A stretch of 64,000 nt of DNA from an uncultured Nitrospiraceae bacterium (GCA_903822005.1 CAIJNL010000048.1:1-64000), one strand, 5' to 3'. Positions 53,326 to 62,344 are shown, numbered from the stretch's first letter. Notes: a model not told the origin generated them from the sequence alone. A program made the numbers and translations.

Positions 53326-53691
53326 CTGTTCTCACCTCCTTTTTGTTTGTAGTTATAGATATAGAGCATTATTCGTGCCAAAATAAATTATTATTTATGC
53401 AATAGATCAAATATGAAATATAATTCAATAAATACAATGCGTAATTATGAAATACATAAAGATATTTTAGTTTATGCACAGGCCTCAATTTCAAATATTC
53501 AGAGAAAAGTGCAATTATTGCACTTTGGTGTATGCAGTATTTGCAGATATGCAGATGTCGAATGTATTGGGCTGCAAAAAAAATACTTTAAGACGTCAAT
53601 TCTACGGGCAGAGAATCAATGATGCTGTCCCGATGCGCTTCAGTTATACCTGCCACCCCATCCTTACAGCAGAATATCTTCACACGAAAAG
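53326..53691. other. Intergenic region, 366 bp, AT-rich
   Basis: No gene supported. Possible promoter of the ZraP-like gene; a 69-codon frame inside has no ribosome site or family and is rejected. Confidence 0.6.
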
Positions 53692-54621
53692 TTAATGACA
53701 GTGCCTGGGGGAAATATTCCCATTAGCTCCTTTTTGTTCACAATACAGCCCGTTAGCGCCGCAGTCAGCACATTCAAGCTGAATGACGGTATGGTTGATG
53801 CCAATGTGCTCAAGTCTGTGCTCAATTTCATGGCGCACGGAATCAGCCTCGCTGATTTTTTGGTCATTTATGCGTACATGCGCGGAAAACGCCGGTACCC
53901 CGTGAGATATTGCCCAGACATGGACATCATGAATATCCGTGATACCCGGTATGTCTGAGATCTGCGCTGCAATCTCCTCCGGATGGAATCCAGCGGGGGT
54001 CAGATCCAGAAATATCCAGAGCGCATCTTTAACAACCCTAATGCCGCTTATGAGAATCATGATGCAGACCGCCGCACTGATTATCGGATCGATCACGCCC
54101 CAGCCCGTGTAGTAAATGATAATACCTGCCGCGATTACGCCGACTGAAGACAGCGTATCGCCGACCACATGCAGCCATGCGCTTCTCACATTAAGGTCGT
54201 TATGCTCGCCGTGAAGCAGCCAGGCCATAAAAAGGTTGCCAAGCAGTCCGCCCGTAGCGACTATGAGCATCAAGCCCACATCAATGTCCGGGGGAGACTG
54301 AACCCTCTGATAGGCCTCAACAGCAATAAAGAATGAGATAATGATAAGGCTTGCACCATTGATCAGGGCCGCCAGGATGCCGATGCGCTGGTATCCGAAG
54401 GTCGCCCGCCAGTCGGTCGGTCTTCTGCTTATGATGACGGCGATCAGACTGAGTGCAAGTGCGAATCCGTCTGTCAGTACATGCCCAGCATCGCTCAGCA
54501 GCGCGAGGCTATTGCTCAGTATGCCGCCAATTATTTCAGCGAGAAATAGTATGCAGGTTACGGCCAGACTGAACAGCAGCATGCGGATGGAATCGCTGTT
54601 TTTATCGCTTTTTACTTGCAT
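53692..54621 (-). CDS. Cation diffusion facilitator (CzcD-like Zn/Co/Cd exporter)
   Basis: A 309-aa CDF protein. Six TM helices; the Zn site residues appear in NSLALLSDAGHVLTDGFALALS and RSAWLHVVGDTLSSVG (H-x-x-x-D pairs). A cytoplasmic C-terminal domain (ITDIHDVHVWAIS) is followed by a Cys/His tail (ECADCGANGLYCEQ, PRHCH) that could bind metal. The start overlaps the thioredoxin-like gene by 10 nt. Confidence 0.93.
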   Translation of the reverse strand: MQVKSDKNSDSIRMLLFSLAVTCILFLAEIIGGILSNSLALLSDAGHVLTDGFALALSLIAVIISRRPTDWRATFGYQRIGILAALINGASLIIISFFIAVEAYQRVQSPPDIDVGLMLIVATGGLLGNLFMAWLLHGEHNDLNVRSAWLHVVGDTLSSVGVIAAGIIIYYTGWGVIDPIISAAVCIMILISGIRVVKDALWIFLDLTPAGFHPEEIAAQISDIPGITDIHDVHVWAISHGVPAFSAHVRINDQKISEADSVRHEIEHRLEHIGINHTVIQLECADCGANGLYCEQKGANGNISPRHCH

Positions 54622-55154
54622 TGTTCACTGCTCTTGCTTATGGAGCAAACGCCTTCAATGGCCTCTGCCTGTTTTGAGAGAGGGGCCGTATTCCCCTCAG
54701 CGGCTGCCAACACATCCAGAGGGTCCGCGCAATCCTCAACGGAGCAGCGTTCCATCTCATCGAGCAGCATTTGTTGATTTTGCCTGGAAAACCCGGTGTA
54801 ACCTTTTTTGTCTATAAATGTTACCGGTACGCCGGCAAGTTTAAAGTCGTAAGCCCTGGCAACTCTGCTCATAAGCTGCGAGTTTTGCCGGTCATTCCAT
54901 ACCTCGTAATCTTTCACTGTCATAGAAGAAAAGCGGGGGGCGACACCGCGCAGAAACTCCATTGTAGCGGCACAGGTCGAGCAACCTTCAGACCAAAATA
55001 TGACCAGTGTAAATGGTTTTGCATTAGAAGTCTTTATCTTGCTTCCGGCGCCTTTTGCAGGCGATGCTTTGGTCTCAGCAAAACAGTAATTTCCGACTAA
55101 CATAATGCTGATAACCATGCTGCATAGTACAAGTATTATTCGATTTGTATTCAT
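54612..55154 (-). CDS. Exported thioredoxin-like protein with CSTC motif
   Basis: A 180-aa protein; signal peptide (1-24), thioredoxin fold with the active-site pair in FWSEGCSTCAATMEFL, VPVTFIDKKGYTGF (cis-Pro region), and a C-terminal Cys pair (CSVEDC). ATG 55154 follows AAAGGAAGG. Works with the CcdA-like protein upstream in moving electrons to the periplasm. Confidence 0.85.
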   Translation of the reverse strand: MNTNRIILVLCSMVISIMLVGNYCFAETKASPAKGAGSKIKTSNAKPFTLVIFWSEGCSTCAATMEFLRGVAPRFSSMTVKDYEVWNDRQNSQLMSRVARAYDFKLAGVPVTFIDKKGYTGFSRQNQQMLLDEMERCSVEDCADPLDVLAAAEGNTAPLSKQAEAIEGVCSISKSSEQCK

Positions 55155-55167
55155 CGATGCCTTCCTT

Positions 55168-55857
55168 TCAAAATAAGGTAACCACGATATAGATGCCGGC
55201 AAAGATCAGCGCAACGCCGCTGATCTTTTTTGCATAAACGGCCCAGTTTTTTACGCCGCTCGAATTTATAAGGCCCTCAGCGATACCTACTGAAAGGCCT
55301 GCTGCAAAGATAAGTGCGCAATGGCCAAGCGCATATGCAAATAGCAGCATGCTCCCGTATGCAACATCGCCTTCTGTCGAAACATAGGCCAATATGACAG
55401 CTAGAACTGGGGTGGCGCAGGGTGAGGATATGGCACCAGTCATAAGCCCGAGCAAGAAGGCACCCATAAGACCTTTGCTCTTAACATGACGAGTTTTCTC
55501 AAATGGTAACGGTATCGAAATAAGGCGCGTTAGATGCAGCCCCATGAGAATTGCGACAGCTCCAGCACCAATATAAAGCCAGTCCCCCAGGAAACCGAGC
55601 AGCTGTCCGAGCAAAGATGCTGCCGCGCCAAGCAGGGTAAAGGTTATTGACAGACCCATGATGAATACTATCGAATAAAGCGCAGCGCGCTTGGTGTTTC
55701 CTTCCGAATAGCCACCTACATAACCGATTATTAGCGGAATCGCGGCCAATACACAGGGGCTTGCGGCCGAGAGCAGTCCGCCTGTAAATACCGCAGCCAC
55801 GGCAACAAGGCGCTCTGTATGGACAAGCGTTTCGAGGTCGCTGAAGAGCGTTTCCAT
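55168..55857 (-). CDS. CcdA/DsbD-type membrane electron carrier
   Basis: A 229-aa protein with six TM helices. The paired Cys of the CcdA family are visible: LSAASPCVLAAIPLIIG and GAISSPCATPVLAVIL. It takes electrons from cytoplasmic thioredoxin to periplasmic thioredoxin-like proteins, here the two on either side. Confidence 0.92.
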   Translation of the reverse strand: METLFSDLETLVHTERLVAVAAVFTGGLLSAASPCVLAAIPLIIGYVGGYSEGNTKRAALYSIVFIMGLSITFTLLGAAASLLGQLLGFLGDWLYIGAGAVAILMGLHLTRLISIPLPFEKTRHVKSKGLMGAFLLGLMTGAISSPCATPVLAVILAYVSTEGDVAYGSMLLFAYALGHCALIFAAGLSVGIAEGLINSSGVKNWAVYAKKISGVALIFAGIYIVVTLF

Positions 55858-56258
55858 CAGATGCCCTTTTTTTTCAGTACCGGCACTATCTCATCATAAG
55901 CATAGAATCCGACATGACGATGGAACTCCTTACCGTTCCTGTCAAGAAACACCTGCGTTGGAATGCCGAAGACACGGAACCGCCGGGCAGTTTCGTTGTC
56001 TTTTCTCACATCAACAAAGATGACTTCGAGTTTCCCCTTGTATTTAGATGAAAGCTGTGCCATAACAGGCCGCATGGCTTCGCATGGAATGCAGCCGATC
56101 GAACCGAGTTCAAGCATAACAACTTTCCCTTCACGCTTTGCTTTTTGCAAGAGATCGTCGGCACCGGCAGCATTGACTACGCCTTTATCAAATACAATAG
56201 ATACGACCAATAAAAGCAAAGCTGCCAACAGGCCAAATGAATACAAACGACAGTGCAT
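55857..56258 (-). CDS. Exported thioredoxin-family protein
   Basis: A 133-aa protein with signal peptide or anchor, and the motif LGSIGCIPCEAMRPVM (CxxC), then RFRVFGIPTQVFLDRNG with cis-Pro. It overlaps the CcdA-like gene by 1 nt. Redox partner of CcdA. Confidence 0.9.
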   Translation of the reverse strand: MHCRLYSFGLLAALLLLVVSIVFDKGVVNAAGADDLLQKAKREGKVVMLELGSIGCIPCEAMRPVMAQLSSKYKGKLEVIFVDVRKDNETARRFRVFGIPTQVFLDRNGKEFHRHVGFYAYDEIVPVLKKKGI

Positions 56259-56278
56259 AAAACACGCTCCCCGAATAA

Positions 56279-56992
56279 TTATTTACTTCTGTTATCTTCA
56301 GCCGATTGCCGCGCCTTTTGTTTATCCTCCACAATCCTTTTGATCTCTTCCATCTTGTCCCTCAATATTTCTCTTTGTCTTCGCTCTTCTTCATCTTTGG
56401 GTTCATTTGCGGGATTGGTGACCCGCCATGTGATCTTCGCACTTATTGGTGCTTCCGGATACGCGCCGATATCATATACGGAATACTCCTCAAAAACAGT
56501 TGGGGCTTCCTGATAACAGGACCAGACTGCCTTCCTGAGCAGATCGGGTGTACCACGATATATCAAATCGATTATGGTAACAATCTGTTTCCTGAAACGC
56601 TCAATATATTCGATTGGGATATTGAAGAGATAAGGGGTGGGCGCCGAAGCGCCTATGATCTTTTTTCTATTATCGACACCATCGGTTATTAAAGCCTTTA
56701 TGGCCTCTCCTGTGGAATGGCCGGGCGACTCCGGGCCCGTCAATACTATGTAGCGAATATTGGGATTGCCAATAATGTTACATATCATCTTTTCGATACC
56801 GACATTCTCCGTCTGTATTGATCCCGAGAGTGCGGCACCTGCCTCAATCCCCGTTCTCACCAGGGCTTCGATATCACTTGGTACCTTGTCATTATCATAA
56901 GTCAGAATGACAGCAACAGGTGAATAGTCGTTTCCCCTCAGATAGCAGCCTTCCTCGGTGGGATAATCCGGATGTGGATCTATTTTTAACAT
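56279..56992 (-). CDS. MtrA-like corrinoid methyltransferase subunit
   Basis: A 237-aa soluble homologue of MtrA (tetrahydromethanopterin S-methyltransferase subunit A). The MtrA core is well kept: ENVGIEKMICNIIGNPNIRY, VLTGPESPGHSTGEAIKAL (the His after G is the cobalt ligand in MtrA), KIIGASAPTPYL. The C-terminal ~50 residues are charged helix, with no membrane anchor. Other mtr genes are absent. It may take methyl-corrinoid in a one-carbon route; 2.5 kb from hgcAB. Confidence 0.85.
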   Translation of the reverse strand: MLKIDPHPDYPTEEGCYLRGNDYSPVAVILTYDNDKVPSDIEALVRTGIEAGAALSGSIQTENVGIEKMICNIIGNPNIRYIVLTGPESPGHSTGEAIKALITDGVDNRKKIIGASAPTPYLFNIPIEYIERFRKQIVTIIDLIYRGTPDLLRKAVWSCYQEAPTVFEEYSVYDIGAYPEAPISAKITWRVTNPANEPKDEEERRQREILRDKMEEIKRIVEDKQKARQSAEDNRSK

Positions 56993-57025
56993 AAAAGTAT
57001 CAAAATTCTACTGTTCACTCTGAGT

Positions 57026-57388
57026 TTATTTTGGGCAGCATTTTTTCGCAGAATCGTCCTTATTTTTGGTTTTCAGGAATTCCTGAAGCCTCTCGTTATC
57101 TTTCGCCACATCCTGTTCAGATATTTTTTCGAGAGTGGTCGTGATAAGGTACCTTCTGAAAAGGTTGCAATCAGATGCAATGGAATAACGCACCCATCTG
57201 CCTTCCTTCCTGTCCGTTATCAGCCCAGCCTCTTTCAGAGCAGAGAGATGAAACGATACCTTCGGCTGCACCATATCCAGGGCAGAAAAAATATCGCAAA
57301 CACAGAGCTCTCCATGTTCGAGCAGTTTCAGTATGCGTAGCCGCGTCTCATCAGAGAGAGCCTTGTAAACATCGAGTAGTTCCTGCAT
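57026..57388 (-). CDS. ArsR-family metal-responsive repressor
   Basis: A 120-aa winged HTH: ALSDETRLRILKLLEHGELCVCDIFSALDM contains the ELCVCD metal-sensing motif, then VQPKVSFHLSALKEAGL as recognition helix. C-terminal CC. Likely represses its own operon (permease, DGC, thioredoxin) until a metal(loid) such as arsenic binds. Confidence 0.93.
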   Translation of the reverse strand: MQELLDVYKALSDETRLRILKLLEHGELCVCDIFSALDMVQPKVSFHLSALKEAGLITDRKEGRWVRYSIASDCNLFRRYLITTTLEKISEQDVAKDNERLQEFLKTKNKDDSAKKCCPK

Positions 57389-57392
57389 AATT

Positions 57393-57632
57393 TCACACCT
57401 CAGAGTTAATCAATTCCTTAACCTTTGCAATGTCAGGCAAGGGTTTGCCGTAATGTTTCAACTTACCGTTCACTACCAGGCCCGGAGTAGACATGGTATA
57501 CTTCATTATCTCGTGCATGTCTGAGACCTTTTCAATCTTTGCCTCAATGCCCAGCTCCTTCACTGCCTGCTTTGCCAGCTCTACAAGTTTTGTACAATTG
57601 GAGCAGCCGGGTCCCAATACCATAATCTCCAT
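57393..57632 (-). CDS. Small thioredoxin (MTH895-type)
   Basis: A 79-aa protein with GPGCSNCTKLVELA (CxxC) and TPGLVVNGKL. The family of redox-active disulfide proteins found with permeases and ArsR. Ends 5 nt before the ArsR start. Confidence 0.92.
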   Translation of the reverse strand: MEIMVLGPGCSNCTKLVELAKQAVKELGIEAKIEKVSDMHEIMKYTMSTPGLVVNGKLKHYGKPLPDIAKVKELINSEV

Positions 57633-57656
57633 ATCACGCTCCTGTGTGCGGATTAT

Positions 57657-58010
57657 TTATAATCCTATCTTGCTGATGGCCGCAGCTATATTCAGGCTGT
57701 TAACTTCGGTCTTGCCTTTCTGAAAACCAAGCTCTTCCATGTTATACGATTGGGGGCTGAAGCCTGCGTTTTCGAGTATTTTCTTTGCGCAGAGCACACC
57801 ACAGCCGTCAATCGTCATAAGTTCAGAAGCGGTCTTCACTGGCGCTATCTTTTCAACGATATTCGCGCCGATAACGGCGGTACAAAAAAGCCGGCCCTTG
57901 GAATCCCTTGAAAGTTTTCTTGCAACCTGGTCCGATAGTTCACCTACGTCGGCCGCACCAGAGCAGGAAAAAATCAGTCTACTGCTTCCTCCACATGCAC
58001 AGTCTGCCAT
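57657..58010 (-). CDS. DGC-domain putative zinc-binding protein
   Basis: A 117-aa protein with the DGC pattern: MADCACGGSSRLIFSCSGAADVGEL (first Cys set), FCTAVIG and TIDGCGVLCAKKIL. Found with permeases and small thioredoxins in metal-resistance operons; may bind Zn or As. Confidence 0.9.
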   Translation of the reverse strand: MADCACGGSSRLIFSCSGAADVGELSDQVARKLSRDSKGRLFCTAVIGANIVEKIAPVKTASELMTIDGCGVLCAKKILENAGFSPQSYNMEELGFQKGKTEVNSLNIAAAISKIGL

Positions 58011-58051
58011 AAATCACCTCGCGAAACAATAATCAGATGGACCAAGGGTCC

Positions 58052-58999
58052 TCATAAAATTGCGTTAAACAGATAACCGACTATGATTATGCCGACTGCA
58101 ACTATGCCGAAGAAGGTATAGATGAGCCGCATCTTGAGCACATTTTTCAGTATGACAGCCTCGGGGAAAGATATAGCGGTAACTGACATCATGAATGCGA
58201 GCACCGTACCCATGGCCATGCCTTTTCCCACAAGTGCCTGCACAACCGGAATCATGCCTGCTGCATTGCTGTAAAGCGGTATGCCTATTAGCACGGCAAC
58301 CAGTACCGCAAAGGGGTTTTCAGGGCCAGCATACTTCACCACAAAATCAGTCGGCACATAACCGTGAACGAGCGCGCCCAGACCAATGCCTATAACTACA
58401 TAAGGCCAGAGTTTTTTCATCAGATCTTTGGTATAGTCGCGAGCATAGACAAGTTTGTCATGGAATCTTGTATTGGCCACAGCCATTTCACCGACCTTCA
58501 TTTCCCAAACATAATCCTGGACATACTTTTCCATATTCAGTTTGCCTATTACGATACCCGAAATAATGGCAAGCACGACGCCTGTGGCAGCATATATCAG
58601 GGCTATCTTCCATCCGAAGAGTCCCCATAGCATGACCAGAGCAATCTCATTAACCATCGGAGAAGAGATAAGGAATGAGAATGTTACGCCCAGAGGGACG
58701 CCTGCCTCTACAAAACCGATAAATAACGGCACTGCAGAACAGGAACAGAATGGTGTGACTATGCCGAGCAGGGCGGCTAATATATTACCTATAAATTGTT
58801 TTTTATGCGATAGTATCTTTTTGGTCTTCTCAGGGGGGAAATAACTCCGGAGAACTGCCACGGCAAATATTATGGTAAAAAGAAGCAGAAATATCTTTAT
58901 AGTGTCGTAAATAAAGAAATTAACTGAGTCTGCAAGTGCTGTGCCTTGTCCGAGCTTCATGATGGAATACGTCATATAATCCGCAAATTGCTTAATCAT
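58052..58999 (-). CDS. Permease, ArsP/SO_0444 type
   Basis: A 315-aa eight-TM permease with the Cys motif GIVTPFCSCSAVPLFIGF and SSPMVNEIALVML. The family exports organoarsenicals, Cu or Zn. First gene of the four-gene leftward metal operon. Confidence 0.9.
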   Translation of the reverse strand: MIKQFADYMTYSIMKLGQGTALADSVNFFIYDTIKIFLLLFTIIFAVAVLRSYFPPEKTKKILSHKKQFIGNILAALLGIVTPFCSCSAVPLFIGFVEAGVPLGVTFSFLISSPMVNEIALVMLWGLFGWKIALIYAATGVVLAIISGIVIGKLNMEKYVQDYVWEMKVGEMAVANTRFHDKLVYARDYTKDLMKKLWPYVVIGIGLGALVHGYVPTDFVVKYAGPENPFAVLVAVLIGIPLYSNAAGMIPVVQALVGKGMAMGTVLAFMMSVTAISFPEAVILKNVLKMRLIYTFFGIVAVGIIIVGYLFNAIL

Positions 59000-59220
59000 A
59001 TCTTGCCTCCACGCTTTTACATTATATAAACCTAATTATATATGTCAAGCATGGGGCAAGACTGTGGGGCGAGTACAACACCGGAGCTCGGACCGAAGAG
59101 AATGATTGGGATCGCGAATACAAGCTCAAAGAAGTTGTTAAAGCTAATATTACTAAATCATTCCTTGCTGCAATTCATTTTTCTTTCCAATTGCGAAGCC
59201 TTCAGTATTTATTTATTATT

Positions 59221-59520
59221 TCAGCAGCATCCCTTATTGCCTGATGAATCTCCCTCGCAGCCGCAGACAGGCTCTCCTCCGTATATCAAGCTGTGGATGA
59301 TGGCCGATGCGCAACCAACCCCCTTGTCCACTTCAATAGCGCCGAAAGCGCAATTGCCTGCACAGGCCCCGCACTCCATGCACCTGTCGCGGTCCAGTAT
59401 TGCAGCCTTTCCATCCCGCATCTCAAAAACCTTGTGAGGACAGACTTCAAGGCAGGTCCCGCAGCCCACACAGAGTTCCGGAATGATTTTGAGGCTAACC
59501 ACGTTCGACAGATATTTCAT
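59221..59520 (-). CDS. hgcB: HgcB ferredoxin, mercury methylation
   Basis: A 99-aa 2[4Fe-4S] ferredoxin. Two Cys sets: CVGCGTCLEVC and the diagnostic CMECGACAGNC (Cys47-57), the essential Cys in GVGCA and the C-terminal GNKGCC. ATG 59520 lies behind GGAGG and overlaps the hgcA stop (ATGA), so translation is coupled. It feeds electrons to HgcA for methyl transfer to Hg(II). Confidence 0.95.
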   Translation of the reverse strand: MKYLSNVVSLKIIPELCVGCGTCLEVCPHKVFEMRDGKAAILDRDRCMECGACAGNCAFGAIEVDKGVGCASAIIHSLIYGGEPVCGCEGDSSGNKGCC

Positions 59521-60647
59521 ATAATCCTCCACTCGCCCAACTTATAGATGACCAAAATAATCAGCGAAATTGCTGTGCCGCCAAGATAAAGAGGCACTGA
59601 GATCCCGAGCTCTTTTTTTACACCCGTCATTCCGGTGAATGTAGTGGAGCCGGTAAATAGAAGAGCAAGGTAAGAACTCACAAGCGGGAAAAAAAGGTAA
59701 ACTATTATAATCAGGAGAATATTTTGCTGGTCGAGCATGGGAAACAGTTTCATTGAAACATAAACAGAGAGTAGTCCTACAAGCCATCCCTTTATTGCAA
59801 AAGACCTGAAAGGGATGACAGGCAAAAGCAAAGGCGTCAGCAGGGCACCTGCAATGACCGATACAAAACCCAGCAGTACGAATGGCAATCCGCCTGATAT
59901 GGCATCCCTGAATATAATGCCGGAAGGTGTCAGGCCGAAGACAGCAAAGACGAAGATAGTGAAAAGAATGAATTTTTTCATGACCGGACTCAGCTCCAGC
60001 GGAGTGAGTACCAGCCTGTCCAGAATAGAAAACCCGATCTTTCTCATGGATTCGGTGGCTTTATGACCCGCCGCAATATAGGCAGGGAGATCTTTTGCGA
60101 GGACCGGTCCGAATAAAACATGGAAACCCGCGGCCTGCTTGACCTTGTAAGCGCTGACTCCGGGCGCTCCGAGCTGCGGAACGATAAGCCGCCTGTGGTC
60201 CACTATCTCTTTCAGGCGCACACGCGCGATGCGTCCGATCAGTTCATTCGTGCCGAAGGTGCCTTTACCTGCGGCACACCATACGTTAATGCCTTTTGTG
60301 TCGAGAACAAGGACCCATACATTCAGTCCATTTAGTTCACGGCGCAATATGTCAAAACTGTATTTGTAATTTGAGCTTACAAGGACGTCCGAGTTTTTGT
60401 CCGGATCTCCGACCGCGTACAGTCCGGGATTAACAGTATAATTATTTCTGAACGAGGTAGTCCTGCATTTAAAATGTTCCCAATAATCTTTTCCTGTCAA
60501 GCCGGTCGATACCTTAAGGACCGGTCCGGCAGGTGTCGTAACAGCGCCGTAGACCCATGCCGGAAGGTCCTGCTTTGATGCCGGACAGCATGGAGACAGC
60601 GGCCCATTCTTCTGACCGACAGTGCTTTTTAATTTAAGTCTTGTCAT
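59517..60647 (-). CDS. hgcA: HgcA corrinoid methyltransferase, mercury methylation
   Basis: A 376-aa protein. The diagnostic HgcA motif NVWCAAGKGTFGT is present (Cys124, cobalt ligand), after KYSFDILRREL and LVLDTKGI; then PQLGAPGV and AGFHVLFGPV. Five TM helices in the C-terminal half (215-376). Together with HgcB it is necessary and sufficient for making methylmercury from Hg(II). A perfect 16-bp inverted repeat lies within 14 nt of the start. No clear ribosome site upstream. Confidence 0.97.
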   Translation of the reverse strand: MTRLKLKSTVGQKNGPLSPCCPASKQDLPAWVYGAVTTPAGPVLKVSTGLTGKDYWEHFKCRTTSFRNNYTVNPGLYAVGDPDKNSDVLVSSNYKYSFDILRRELNGLNVWVLVLDTKGINVWCAAGKGTFGTNELIGRIARVRLKEIVDHRRLIVPQLGAPGVSAYKVKQAAGFHVLFGPVLAKDLPAYIAAGHKATESMRKIGFSILDRLVLTPLELSPVMKKFILFTIFVFAVFGLTPSGIIFRDAISGGLPFVLLGFVSVIAGALLTPLLLPVIPFRSFAIKGWLVGLLSVYVSMKLFPMLDQQNILLIIIVYLFFPLVSSYLALLFTGSTTFTGMTGVKKELGISVPLYLGGTAISLIILVIYKLGEWRII

Positions 60648-60660
60648 GATGCATATTCAA

Positions 60661-60700
60661 TTGGGTTAACAGGGATGATTATTAATCCCTGTTAACCCAA
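60661..60700. promoter_or_regulatory. Perfect 16-bp inverted repeat before hgcA
   Basis: TTGGGTTAACAGGGAT and ATCCCTGTTAACCCAA around 8-nt loop GATTATTA. It is between tatA and hgcA, both leftward, and ends 14 nt before the hgcA start. It could be the tatA terminator, or a hairpin or operator controlling hgcA. Confidence 0.75.
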
Positions 60701-60730
60701 TAAACTGATAGAAGTGGCCGAATCACCGAA

Positions 60731-60973
60731 TCAGACCGTTTTCTTGTCTTTATTTTCATCTGCAGGCTTTGCTGCAGCTTCCGTTTTTGGCGGCTCCACT
60801 TTTGCAGCATCTTCTTTTGTCGGCGTTACATCAATATGCTCCTGTTCGGAAATACCTTTTTTGAAATTCTTGATCGCTTCTCCAACCCCTTTTCCAATCT
60901 CCGGCAATTTTCGCGCCCCGAACAGCACGGCAACAATTGCCAGCAGGATTAACAGATTATTTGAACTCAACAT
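60731..60973 (-). CDS. tatA: TatA/TatB-type twin-arginine translocase subunit
   Basis: An 80-aa protein: short TM helix ([13 protein letters not shown]), the hinge [19 protein letters not shown] typical of TatA, and a hydrophilic Lys/Glu/Pro tail. Start at 60973 behind GGGGGG. TatA versus TatB cannot be settled here. Confidence 0.92.
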   Translation of the reverse strand: MLSSNNLLILLAIVAVLFGARKLPEIGKGVGEAIKNFKKGISEQEHIDVTPTKEDAAKVEPPKTEAAAKPADENKDKKTV

Positions 60974-61058
60974 GCTATCACCCCCCTGCAAATTAATGGC
61001 TTACGTACACTGTATATATATAGTATTATACAGTAATGACAATGGAGCGGCAATCATA

Positions 61059-61658
61059 ATGCACATCGGCACACTCGAATATCTCATACAGACGTATGGA
61101 TACTGGGCATTACTTTTAGGCACCTTTATTGAAGGGGAAACTATCCTGCTTTTGGCCGGAGTGGCCGCCCAGTTGGGATATCTTGACCTGTCGCTGGTCA
61201 TTATGGTCGCATTTATCGGCAGTTTTTCTGGTGACCAGTTCTATTTCCATTTAGGCAGATGGAAAGGGCAGGAGCTTCTCGCAAAATACCCTAAATGGCA
61301 GGCAAAGGCAAACAGGGTATACTGCTACCTCGAAAAGTATCATGACCTTATCATGCTGGGGTTCCGTTTTGTTTACGGAATAAGGATAATGACACCGGTA
61401 GTGCTCGCCATGAACCCCAAAATCAAGTCCTCGAGGTTTTTCTTTTTTAACGCCATAGGAGCTTTAATATGGTCCGTTGCTGTCGCCGGCGGAGGATACA
61501 TATTCGGTCATGCCATAGAGATGGTTCTGGTGAAAATAAAAAATTACGAGATCGCGTTTTTGATTTTTATTGGGGTTGCCGGAACCGGTATATTGCTCTT
61601 CCGGAGATACTGGAAGAAAAGGCATAAGCCTGGTGAATGCAAACTGCCTCAGGACTGA
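61059..61658 (+). CDS. DedA-family membrane protein
   Basis: A 199-aa protein with the DedA/SNARE-associated layout: GTFIEGETILLLAGVAAQLG, FIGSFSGDQFYFHLGRWKG, then RFVYGIRIMTPVVLAM. The ATG is 61059; a much longer frame (to 60714) has no support. Members are flippases or lipid-homeostasis proteins. Confidence 0.9.
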   Translation: MHIGTLEYLIQTYGYWALLLGTFIEGETILLLAGVAAQLGYLDLSLVIMVAFIGSFSGDQFYFHLGRWKGQELLAKYPKWQAKANRVYCYLEKYHDLIMLGFRFVYGIRIMTPVVLAMNPKIKSSRFFFFNAIGALIWSVAVAGGGYIFGHAIEMVLVKIKNYEIAFLIFIGVAGTGILLFRRYWKKRHKPGECKLPQD

Positions 61659-62326
61659 AAAGTAGCCTGGGACCGTTTTGCCGCAGCCTCAAGATAGTCC
61701 CTGAATTTCTCCGGTATCAGCCATCTTATTCCGAATTTTTCGGCCCATTTGATCAGACCCTGATCAGCCGTCACAAGCAGCGCGTCCAGCTCGAGGGCCA
61801 GCAGGATCAGGTCAACATCTTCCCGGCTGTCGATTATTCCCTCACGCAGCGCCTCGCGGTATTTCTTGCGCAGGTCCTGTATTATCTCATCGGGCTTTTT
61901 CTTTTCTGTGGCGCGCACCGCCGACTCGGCGACCCTGAGTCCGCGGTTGACCCTGTCACGCATCTCTTCTATAAGGTCGTATAGCAGGACGGCAGGGCAT
62001 TTCAGCTCATGTTTCCTCGGCGGTTTCTGGCGAAGGAAGAGCAGCAGGTCTCCTGTGATCCGGTCCTCGTCGACAAAGTTAAGCAGCTCCTGGAAGGTCG
62101 AAGGCGGTATGTAAAATTCCGTATTATGTATCCCCGAGGCTATCGAGAGGAAGGTGTCAAGGGCTGCGGTAGGGCTGTCACCAAGGCTATTCCTGACATC
62201 GGGATTTACGAACAGGCTGGTGTCCAGGACCACACGCTCTTTACAGGTGGTCAGTTGTTGCGTGCTCGTAATGTTATCACTGCCTCCGTCTCCCGCGCCG
62301 TTACCTGTTTCTGAAATAATAGTCAT
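61649..62326 (-). CDS. PIN-domain RNA ligase partner protein
   Basis: A 225-aa protein with PIN-type VLDTSLFVNPDVRNSLG, SREDVDLILLALELDALLVTAD and KFGIRWLIPEKFRDYL. It fits the RNA-ligase-partner family, usually next to an RNA ligase that is not seen here. Its end overlaps dedA by 10 nt on the other strand. The start is uncertain; about 30 N-terminal residues are low complexity. Confidence 0.82.
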   Translation of the reverse strand: MTIISETGNGAGDGGSDNITSTQQLTTCKERVVLDTSLFVNPDVRNSLGDSPTAALDTFLSIASGIHNTEFYIPPSTFQELLNFVDEDRITGDLLLFLRQKPPRKHELKCPAVLLYDLIEEMRDRVNRGLRVAESAVRATEKKKPDEIIQDLRKKYREALREGIIDSREDVDLILLALELDALLVTADQGLIKWAEKFGIRWLIPEKFRDYLEAAAKRSQATFQS

Positions 62327-62344
62327 ATCAATGCAGGCCGCTCT

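Noticed and set aside
53413-53695. Short frames of 69 and 73 aa
   Set aside because: No ribosome site, no family, AT-rich intergenic DNA.
60714-61058. N-terminal extension of the DedA gene
   Set aside because: It is antisense to tatA and DedA proteins start at the position of ATG 61059.
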